In this document: one piece after another, positions 30,978 to 40,400 of the stretch
Numbering within the stretch: the stretch's first letter is position 1
How the letters are laid out: each line of letters begins with the position of its first letter
Source of the DNA: Nematopogon swammerdamellus
Taxonomy: Eukaryota; Arthropoda; Insecta; Lepidoptera; Adelidae
Assembly: GCA_946902875.1 (NCBI GenBank)
Contig: OX336348.1
Location: 12,735,741 to 12,799,740 of the forward strand
DNA length: 64,000 nucleotides
Direction of reading: 5' to 3'
Translations under genes and position numbers: made by a program
The notes under the pieces: model-generated
The model's input: only the letters and a program-made list of their open reading frames with translations
Told to the model about the DNA's origin: nothing
The model's database searches: none

Positions 30978-33824
30978 CTATAGCTGTCTCTGTTCAGACA
31001 GCAGGAACTGTTTGTACGCTCGTTTGAAGTTATTTTTATAGATGATGTCCTTTATAGGAGGAGGTATGTTATTCCAGCACTTTGATGCCGCATACTTGAA
31101 TGACCCTTCAAATGCAGCACCATGGTGCTTTGGAATAATGAGTATCTTACCAACGCCTCGAGTCTTGTGCGTGTGTGTAGAACCTGCCCACTCTAACTTG
31201 CTGAATAGAATCTCTGGAGTTTGCGTATATATGATTCTATGTGTTTGAGCTGCAAAATGTAGCATCCTACGGTTGCTCATGTTCAAAATATTAAGGGAGT
31301 TTAAGTGTGGTGTGATGCGTTCTCTCCTACGTATGGGTCGGCAGAACCGCATGCAGGCATTCTGGACGCGTTGAATTTTCTTCTCAGTTTGTTTAAATAA
31401 ACAGGGTCCATATACAGTGTCACAATAGTCAAAATGTGAGAGTACCAGTGCGTCAGTGAGTATATGTCTAACCTCGTGAGCTAGGTGTTCACGTACCCTA
31501 TACAACGTTTTTAGTTTGTAAAATGACAGCTGGACCTTTCTATTTATGTGCTCTTCAAATTTCAAATTGGAATCCATGTGTACACCGAGATTGCGTGTGC
31601 AATGAACCATGGGAATAATTATGTTATTAATTTTAACTTGTGGTTTCAGATTCACAACTTTAGCAACCTGTTTCTTGTTGCCGACAACCATAAGTACTGT
31701 TTTAGTAGGGTTGAGTGCTAGACCGTTTTTAATGGACCACATCCATACGCGATCCAAGTCTTCATTTATCTGAGATACTGCTGTATCGACTTGGTCAAGA
31801 TGGAAAGACAGAATCAATTGAGTGTCATCAGCATACATTTGACAAAGCATAAACTTGAGCACCGTCCATAGGTCAGCAGTGTGGATGGAGTACAGAAGAG
31901 GCGATAGTATAGATCCTTGTGGACAGCCCTGATTGACAGGCACGGTGTCAGAATAGGTGTATGCACCAGCTGAATTTTGACACCTAGTCGATTGAAATCT
32001 TTCGGATAAGAAACTTTTAAACAGATCAACAGCATCGTCTGATAGGCCATAATATTTTAGTTTAGACAGAAGAAGGGGTATATCCAGACAGTCAAATGCT
32101 CGAGAATAATCAAGTAGAACCAGTATGGAAACCTTGCCGTCGTCAGATGCTGCCAGTAGTTCATCAGTAACGTGCGACAATGCAGTACTAGTACTGTAGC
32201 CCTTGCGGAATCCGGCTTGGATCCGCGGAATTATGTCATGCTTTTCAATGTGGGACAATAACTGGTCCAGCATAACTCTCTCCAATAATTTTGAGCAGAC
32301 TGGAAGAATGCTTATTGGCCTTAAATCGGTTATTTCTTTGACTGTAGTTTTTTTCGGAATCGGGTTGACGATAGCATACTTCCAGTTAGATGGGAATTTA
32401 CTTTTCTCAATGCATGTGTTCACAATAAATGTGATTGGACTGAGGCATGACGGGAGAAGCATTTTTAACATTTTAATAGAAATTCCATCCAGACCTATGG
32501 CTTCAGTTTTAATCTTCTGTATATACTTGAATATCACAATATCAGTGGCTGCTTTAAACGAAAAGCTTTGAGAAAACTGTTTGAATGTATTATTTCTGAA
32601 ATATTCAAGTAAGCAGCTTGGTATGGGCGGAAGATTCGGAAGTTTAAGAAAGTGGGCATTTATTCTATTAGGATCACACAAATGTTGAGGAATTTGACTA
32701 GTTTTCTTAATATTAATAGTACTATTTAAACCTTTCCACAACGCTTGGGAGTCTTTTAAATTGGCGTTTACGAAATGTTTAAAGTACGCTTTCATTTCCC
32801 ACCTAACCGTTGAGGTCACCAGGTTACGGAGATCTTTATAATATTGAATATGATGTGCTTTCTTAGTGCGTATTGCTTTGTTACCTGCTTTTATCCTGAG
32901 ATTAATCATAAACTTTATGTTATCAGTAATCCATGGCTTTATAATGGGTTTAAACATTCGAGTCGCAATTGGAGCATGAGCATCAAATAATTGTAATGCA
33001 GTGGTGATAAAGTAATTTAACATATCTTCTACATCTGTCATGTGATATATCCTTTCCCAGGACACATTATCTAGATCTTGTTGGAACGATATCTCATCTA
33101 TTTTGTTAAGCGGCCTTGCTGTAACTCGGATGGCTTTCATTTCTGGTTTGGGTAGGGCAAATTTACCAATCAGCATACCGTGGTCACTAATTTCGTAGTT
33201 ATGACATACCTCACATGAAGTCAGGTATTCAGTAGCATTTGAGCACAATAAGTCAATTAAAGTTGAAGAATGATCAGTAACCCTTGTAGGTTCAGTGATA
33301 TGTTGCACCATTTTAAATTGATCAAAACTAAGAAGCAGAGCATGAGCATGCTTACTTTTTGAGTTTAAAAGATTAACATTCATATCTCCTACAAAAAAAG
33401 TAAAATCACTGAGCATTATCACCTCCGATAAAGATTCTGAAAGCATATCCAAAGCAGGTTCTTCGTTCAATGAGTGTCGCCGATAGGCGGTACCTATCAC
33501 AATGGAACACTTAGGTCAATTTACTTGGATGCAGAGCTGCTCTAGTGAATTACACCCCACTTCCACCATCTTACAGGGCAAGGTTGCTCGAACATAGAAG
33601 GCCACTCCTCCTGCCCGTTTGGCACTCGGTACGTGTAGCAATGAGTAGCCCGGGATCTGGTACTGTCCCGCCTCCTCCATGTTCCGCAGCCAAGTTTCAT
33701 TCACTCCAATTATGTCTAGTTTATTACGTGTAACCGTAAGATGAAACTCATCAAATCCCGTCCCGAACGAGCGTATGTTGAGAAAGCCAATTATAAGTGA
33801 GTTTGTTTTGAACCTATTACCCAT
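30978..33824 (-). pseudogene. ORF2 endonuclease-reverse transcriptase with one frameshift
   Basis: ATG 33824 opens MGNRFKTNSLIIGFLNIRSF; VNETWLRNME carries the first catalytic Glu. A frameshift at about 33500-33516 moves to the long frame with FVGDMNVNLL and YEISDHGMLIG. RT: IGLDGISIKML, RPISILPVCSKLLERVM, LLDYSRAFDCLDIPLLL, NQGCPQGSILSPLL and MYADDTQLIL. The C-terminus continues to SEQRQL at 30978. Apart from the single frameshift all catalytic motifs are present, so this is a young copy. Confidence 0.88.
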
Positions 33825-34511
33825 TTATATTTATATTAATATGGATTTTAAGAAGACGGTATAGAGGTATCCTTGTACATTTGCAACGCTCAATTAGACT
33901 TACATCAGACTTATTTACTACGCAAACACAATAGATTTCGGGTGAAATACTAGTTAAGCCGAAATTTAGAAACACATATATTTTATAAGAGAAAAGGAAA
34001 GAGGACGACTTCATTTCAGTCTCACTGAAGGCGATGTCGCAACCCGAAACACCTCCACCCCCGCCGCAACAGGCTGTGGCGCCAGTGGCTATCCGTGTGA
34101 TCAAGCGCACGGAGGTGCGCTCGTGCGCGTCGAGTGTGAGCGAGGCGCTGCCGGCCGGACGCGGGCGCGCGCGCGGGCCTCCACGGAGCCCGGATCTCCG
34201 CGCGCACGCGCGCTCTGCACATACTGTATTAAAGACGAAATAGATACGCCGCGTTCGCATCCGAAACTTAATTGTTGCTCGTAATCGTGCTGGTAGAAGT
34301 ATATATAAGTTATTAGTTAGTAGGTACTTAGATAACGTTAGATGTAAAAGTGACGTGAGTGTGAGTGAAGAGGTTGTACTATGTTCCTTGTTACGTGCAA
34401 AGATGGCAGTATTAGACAGAATGAACAATGAATAGGCAGATTTTATACAATTACCTAAGAAAAAATTTACCGTACAAGTGTCGGGCAATCTATTAACAAA
34501 GAAATACACCT
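33825..34511. other. Spacer between ORF1 and ORF2 with an exon-like segment
   Basis: Unusually long for an ORF1-ORF2 spacer and much more GC-rich at 34030-34210. On the plus strand TTTCATTTCAG (ends 34019) precedes ATG 34034 and a Pro-rich frame (SQPETPPPPPQQAV, IRVIKRTEVRS). GTGAGC donor-like sequence lies near 34136. It may be captured host sequence or simply UTR. Confidence 0.3.
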
Positions 34512-35486
34512 TTACAATAATTTTAAAAAATCTTGTTCCGACTTTATCGCTACGACCTTACTGTGTTCGTCTTTCCTCATGAGAATATTTCCATCTTGCA
34601 CCCATACATATCGGTATGACTTTTCGACTGCCAGAGTGCGGCTTCTAGATAGAAGTTTCTTACGATTCACAGTTAGGTGTTGGTTTACATAGATTTGGGT
34701 CGGTGCACCTGGTAACTTAAGATTTTGGGTTGTGAGAGGCCGCTTCTTTCGTGCCGCCTGCAGAAACTTGTCGCGAGTGGATTTGCAGTGGAAACGGACT
34801 ACAATGTTGGAGTGCCCTTGGGATCTGCCTGCAGCCGACGAGACGGTGACGGGGGCGGCGGCGCGCACACGCTTGCAATATGCGACGTCGGCCGGCGCCA
34901 CTGTACAGCCTGACGCCTCGCCGATGCTCTGCACCACCTCCAAGATGTTCTCGCCTCGCTCCGCCGGCACACCGCGAATTTCCACATTGCAGTCGCGGCT
35001 CCGTTGCTCCAGTTCGTCGACCCGGAACTCCAAGTCGGATACCTTTCCCTTCAGGCTGTCGCGCTCGCCCTTTAGCTCCTCTACCAGCTTCAATACGCCG
35101 TCCATGCCCGCCAGCTTCTTCTCTAAGTCGTCGATGCGCGCTGACATGTACTCGAGGCTGTCGATGACGCGCTGCTGGCCCTCGGTGACGGAGCGCTGCA
35201 GGGTGGTGAGCGCATTGCCGTAATTCATCGGCATGGAGAAGGGGCCGGTGGTGGCGGGAGCGCCGACCGATGACGCCGGAGGCTGCTCGTCTTGATGTTC
35301 CAAGTCCTGTCGCTCGTCCTCTTCAACACCGACCTCGCATGACGGGCACTGCCAGGCTTGACGGTCCGATGGCGCGCCTGCGCTCAGACATTTGTTGTGG
35401 TACCAGCGCTGACATGAGCCGCGGCACCGGAGGCCGACTCTCGCTGTGACCGACCGGCCGTTGCAGATTTTACAGGCTTTAGGCAT
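34512..35486 (-). CDS. Non-LTR ORF1: PHD finger, coiled coil, FP-type domain
   Basis: 324 residues from ATG 35486 without interruption. Residues 5-50 form a PHD-type zinc finger (CKICNGRSV, CRGSCQRWYHNKCL, WQCPSC). Residues about 95-160 are a coiled coil with heptad Leu (LEKKLAGMDGVLKLVEEL, VSDLEFRVDELEQRS). Residues about 165-320 resemble the FP-type domain (VEIRGVPAERGENILEVV, IYVNQHLTVNRKKLL, YVWVQDGNILMRKDE). Such proteins bind LINE RNA and assist priming; the PHD finger might read chromatin. Intact, unlike the related ORF1 at 15849-16882. Confidence 0.85.
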   Translation of the reverse strand: MPKACKICNGRSVTARVGLRCRGSCQRWYHNKCLSAGAPSDRQAWQCPSCEVGVEEDERQDLEHQDEQPPASSVGAPATTGPFSMPMNYGNALTTLQRSVTEGQQRVIDSLEYMSARIDDLEKKLAGMDGVLKLVEELKGERDSLKGKVSDLEFRVDELEQRSRDCNVEIRGVPAERGENILEVVQSIGEASGCTVAPADVAYCKRVRAAAPVTVSSAAGRSQGHSNIVVRFHCKSTRDKFLQAARKKRPLTTQNLKLPGAPTQIYVNQHLTVNRKKLLSRSRTLAVEKSYRYVWVQDGNILMRKDEHSKVVAIKSEQDFLKLL

Positions 35487-35645
35487 GATAAAATAGTGAG
35501 TACCTGTGCCTTTATTAATTGAACTCAGTTCGTGACCTTGACACTTTTGGCGGTTATTTTTTCGCGGGCCGATTTTGTGCTATTATTTTCGCACTGAACA
35601 GTCACGTACAGTAGACCACAGTTTTAATGATTGTATTTCGGTTAA

Positions 35646-36145
35646 TTACACGTGATTTGTTAATATTTTGGTAGAAATTGATCTTAAGTTAATTATACTT
35701 TGTTTAAAGTCTAAGCGTTCGCGGAATTCAAACGTTATCTCATAAGCGTAATACAGAGTTTTGAGAGTAGATGTTCTCTTAAATGGTGCGCATATGCGCC
35801 GAACGAAACCAAGGGCTCTGTAAGACTTCGCGACAATGTGGTCATAGTGTTTGTCGTAGAGTAACTTGGAGTCCAACAGAACACCCAGGTCCCGCACGAC
35901 GTTCGTCCGCGGCACGCCGGAGCTCTTGATACTGTAATGATAATGTATCACATTTTTGTTTCTAGTAAACGATATGACTTGGCACTTAAACCCACATTTA
36001 AATCGAGAAGATTCGAGCTGCAGTATTCACTAACCCTATCTAAATCTTCCTGCAATTTGATGCAGTCGGATTGATCTTTAATGCTATAAAAAATTGATAT
36101 TTTTTTGCTATATCGCATAATTTCTAATTTGTCACCTCGCAACAC
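35646..36145 (-). pseudogene. Non-LTR RT fragment (thumb/connection region)
   Basis: Two frames: 36145-35948 with YSIKDQSDCIKLQEDL and 35951-35646 with VVRDLGVLLDSKLLYDKHYD. This is the part following the YADD box in jockey/RTE-like RTs. The YADD box and everything upstream are absent; the right side runs into (TTTA)n. Different clade from the neighbouring element. Confidence 0.7.
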
Positions 36146-36879
36146 CGTGACGCTCTTTATTTTTATTTATTTATTTATTTATTTATTGGGAATTTAATCG
36201 GCAGTCTGCACTCGACTGTGCACTCGGCACTCGACTCTGCACTCGGCACTCGACTCTGCACTCGGCAGTATCGGCAGTAAGAGTTGGGACGCTTTCAACT
36301 TCCAAATGGAAGCGTATCTCTATATAGAAGTTTATTGGAAATGTTTCCAATTTTTTGGAAACCTTTCCGAATACACTTCCGTTTTTGGAAGCTTATTTAA
36401 ATCACACATTGTGATATACGCTTCTATGGTGGGAAACTTGGTTATATCACAAATTTTGATTTAAATGAGTTTCTAATATGGAAGAGTATTCGGAGCGGGC
36501 AGATAGAAGGTTGACGCGGGATTCACACGAAAGATTAAGAGTTGTGAAGTAAATGGAATTTGTTTCCTCTGAATTTAGTAGTTAAAATTTAGTAGTTTTA
36601 GTAGAAAAATAAAAAAGTTCTATTTTATTTACTTAGCGGTCCCCCGACCCCTTTAAGTAACCAAACGGAAATATTTTTTTAACTTTTTAAGGGTTTTAAC
36701 GTCTCGGGGATAGTGTTTTAAAAGATACCGCATTGATTCAATACAGATATAAACACTAATGAATATCACAAAGAGCGGTGCTTTTTCGTACTCTTTCGTA
36801 TTACAGTAATAGGTATTTGGTTGATTCAGCAAGCGAGCGACCAAACGTTTCCATATCGCTCTTTTCACTCCAGCCAGAC
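36146..36879. other. Repeat-rich spacer left of the BEL/Pao tandem
   Basis: (TTTA)n at 36152-36187; a ~19-bp repeat CACTCGACTCTGCACTCGG at 36208-36266; then 36295-36480 with many short inverted motifs of TTCCAAAAACGGAAG / TTTGGAAACCTTTCC type, resembling 52370-52450. 36530-36874 has nothing recognised. Confidence 0.55.
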
Positions 36880-37442
36880 TGTGCCAACTTCATCCAACTG
36901 TAGGACGAGGTGTTGGGGATGGATAAAAAAAAAGGAATCGACAGCTTACCCGGTGACGCGGCAGAGCGGTGCTGTGTGGTTTTCTGAGTGGACTGTAAAT
37001 CGATGGCGAGGCTCCTTCCCGAAATCGTTGCTTGATCCAGGTAGGACTATTTAGTACTTATTGCGCACTGGGTTAGCTGCTGCAGTCAGCTCGTAAAATC
37101 CATTCGTTCAGTGCTGTTCTTCCGTGATGGGGTGAAAAACGAAGCAGTCACCTCTAGGTCGATCTTGGGAGAGCGGTATTGCGAGCTACCCTCAAAGTTG
37201 CGAAAAATCTAAAGTGAGGCTTGCTGCCGATTTGAGGGTAGGTAAAATAATGGAGAAAATTTGGTGACAGAGAGGCAAGGAAAGGAACAGGGCATGATAG
37301 GTGGACAGTGGACGAGTTGGCACGAATCAGGACCCATGAGCATACAATACTAAACTAAGTTAAAAAAAAAGTAGAAAATATAGACTATAACAAACAAAAC
37401 TAAAACTATATCAAAACAAAAACTAATGGTGAAGATAGAACA
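36880..37442 (-). repeat. BEL/Pao LTR 1 (3' LTR of array)
   Basis: 563 bp. On the minus strand starts TGTTCTATCTTCACC and ends GATGAAGTTGGCACA. Identical to the other two LTRs wherever I compared them. Confidence 0.93.
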
Positions 37443-37458
37443 TCCCGCCCACCAAAAC
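37443..37458 (-). promoter_or_regulatory. Candidate polypurine tract, copy 1
   Basis: On the minus strand TTGGTGGGCGGGA directly precedes the 3' LTR. It is the expected primer for plus-strand DNA synthesis. The equivalent of the other copy is at 44333-44348. Confidence 0.6.
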
Positions 37459-37473
37459 GGGCCGTTTTCCCTT

Positions 37474-40400
37474 TCATTGAGATGGAAGAGGGCAAAGCTT
37501 TACTAGAGGCCGTTTAACCAATCCTTGCTTAGTGCGGACGGTAGCAACGCGACTAATGCCATCTCGGCCAGGGTGTAGCTCAGTAATACGACCTAATCTC
37601 CACTGTAATGGTGGACTTTGATCCTCTTTTATCAACACTAATGTACCAAGGGCGGGGGCCGCAGTATCTTTGTGCCATTTATGTCGCTGGTTTAGGGTGT
37701 GTAGATACTCCAAGTGCCATCTGTTCCAGAAGTCTTGGTGCATTTTATCTAGGAGCTGCCATCTACTAAGACGATTTTGGGGAATATGGCAGACATCCTC
37801 CTCTGGGACGGCTGTAAGGGGAGCTAATGTTAAAAAGTGTCCCGGAGTTAAAGCATCTAAGTCGTTAGGGTCGGAGCTAATAGGATACAGGGGTCGTGAA
37901 TTAAGCACGGCCTCTATTTGAACTAATAAAGTATAAAACTCCTCAAATGTAAGAATTTGGTTGCCTATCACCCTATGTAAGTGTGTTTTAACACTACGAT
38001 TAGATCGTTCCCACAAACCACCCATGTGCGGGGCCGAAGGCGGTATGAAAGAAAAGTCGATGTTTTCCTGCTCACAACCAGCTTCCATTATTTGTTTAAG
38101 CTGACGATGCGCGCCTACAAAATTGGTCCCGTTATCGCAAACAATTTTCGTGCAGCGACCGCGTCTAGCTATAAAACGCTTAAGAGCTGCCACGAAGGCC
38201 TCTGTGGTTAAATTGGAAGCGAGCTCTATATGAATTGCTTTAGTTGTAAAGCAGACGAATAAACAGATATAGGATTTAGTCGTCCGGGTACCTCTACCTC
38301 GAGTGACAGCCGTGGTAAATGGGCCACAATAATCCACTCCAGCACACTGGAAGCTCTTTAACTGCTGCACACGAGACGCGGGCAACTCTCCCATGAGTGG
38401 CTGCAGTGGTTTCGGATTGGCGCGGTAACACTTGTTACAATTGGACAACACGTGCCGAATGGCTCGTTTGGCAGATAGTATCCAGAAATTTTGCGAGATC
38501 AGATGGTGGACCTGCTGGAGTCCGGGGTGCAGATTGCCAATATGCGCTTCCTCGATGATGAGGTCAGTGAGTCGATGTTTACGGGGTAATAGTGCCGGGT
38601 GTTTCTTATCATACGGTAAAGTCGTATGACGAAGACGACCTCCTACTCTCAGCACCCCTCTATTATCAACAAAGGGAGTCAGCTTGCGCAACTCCTTAGA
38701 TATAGATTTTCCAGTCGCTAGTTTCTCTAGGTCCTCCTCAAATGCTTTTGCTTGGATGCATTTGATTACTATCGTGGATGCCTCCGAGATTTCAAGTGAT
38801 TTTAGTGCACCATCCCGTCGGGTTGGAGTGTTCCGTGCATTATGTGAAAAACGACAGATGTGAGCGATTATCCTTCTAATTTTGGATAGAGATGAAAATC
38901 TTTCCAACAGTCCTTCTACTATTTCTCCATGAGTAACAATCAGTGACATGAATGATTTTCTTTCCTCAACCAGAATCATTTCATCTAGAGGTTTGTCTAC
39001 GTTCTGTGTGGATGGCCACTCCGACTCGGGTGTCCTCAGCCAAGCGGGTCCCGCCCACCATAGCGTGTTCGTCACAAGTTCCGCGGGTGAGAGCCCTCGC
39101 GTCCCACAATCGCTGGGATTATGCTCAGAGCGGACGTGGCGCCACGAATCCGTTCCGATTATACTTTGAATATGACTCACTCGATTGGAGACAAACGTTT
39201 TCCAGCGGGTCGATGGTGAAGCTATCCAAGCTAGCGTTATTCGCGAATCAGACCATGCCCATATTTTGTTAATTGGTAAGTTTTCTGGTAATGACGATTT
39301 GACAAATTGTAATATGTCTGCTAGGAGCACGGCTCCGCACAACTCTAGTCTCGGTAAAGTGATTTGTTTCAGTGGGGCTACCTTTGATCGAGCGCATAAG
39401 AATTTGACATCTATAGCCCCAGTATGGAGCGCGATAGACCTCAGATAGACAACCGCAGCGAAACCCCGCTCGGATGCATCACAGAAGGCGTGCACGTCAT
39501 ATGTACACTCCATTTCCAGGGTTACTCTGCGTGGGATGCGTAGGTCAGACAGAAGAGGCATCTCTTGTTTATACTGAAACCATGTTTCCGAAATGTCAGG
39601 GGGAGCCTGATCATCCCACTTGAGCCCAGCCGACCATAGCCTCTGTATCATGGATTTCAATTTAAATGTTACTGGTACCAAGAAACCGAGGACATCGAAA
39701 ATACGTGCTAAGTCTGACAAAACAATTCTCTTTGTGCAAATTTGGTCTTTAGTATTCACACTGAATGAGAAGCAATCGAAAGTGGGACACCAAATCAAGC
39801 CTAAGATTTTTAAAACACTATTTTCATCGTCAAAGGCCAAGGCGTTTGGGTGACAATGATTTGGGTCGACGTTCTCTAACAGCTCCGGGTGGCTGCTGGC
39901 CCATTTGCGGAGTTCTAGGCGCCCTCTACCCAGTAACCCGATCAGTTGGGACTGGAGGTCGGCGGCGGCTTCAATAGAATCGCTACCTGTCACTATGTCA
40001 TCGACGTAAACGTCTGTATTGACTATTTTGGCAGCTATCGGGTATCTATCCTTGTGGTCAAATGCTAGTTGCTTGATTGTTCGTAACGCCAAAAATGGAG
40101 ATGATGACACACCATAGGTCACACCATAGGTCACAGTATTGAGTCTAAATTCCTGTATTGGGTCGTATGGAGAGAATCTCCACAATATTCGTTGATAATC
40201 TCTATGTTTTTCTACTACTAGTATCTGCCGATACATTTGCTTCACGTCGGCAGTGAAGGCTACAGCGTGAAACCGAAATTTAAAGACAATTGAAACAATG
40301 TCATTTTGCAATTTCGGACCCACCAACAGGGTGTCGTTCAGCGAGTGACCTTGTGGGGCCTTCGCACTTGCATCAAACACTACGCGTAATTTAGTTGAAC

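Larger units (their letters stand above)
30490..35640 (-). mobile_element. Nearly complete CR1/jockey-like non-LTR retrotransposon
   Basis: Order on the minus strand: 5' UTR (35487-35640), ORF1 (35486-34512), an unusual 687-bp spacer (34511-33825), ORF2 (33824-30978) and a 3' UTR ending TGAATAAAATATTTTTGAA with a (TTTTTGAA)-type tail at 30490-30520. Length and order are those of a full-length element. One frameshift and the spacer argue against current activity. Confidence 0.85.

Noticed and set aside
37443..37473. An env gene downstream of the BEL/Pao Pol
   Set aside because: Only 31 bp separate the Gag-Pol stop from the 3' LTR, so no env exists in either copy.
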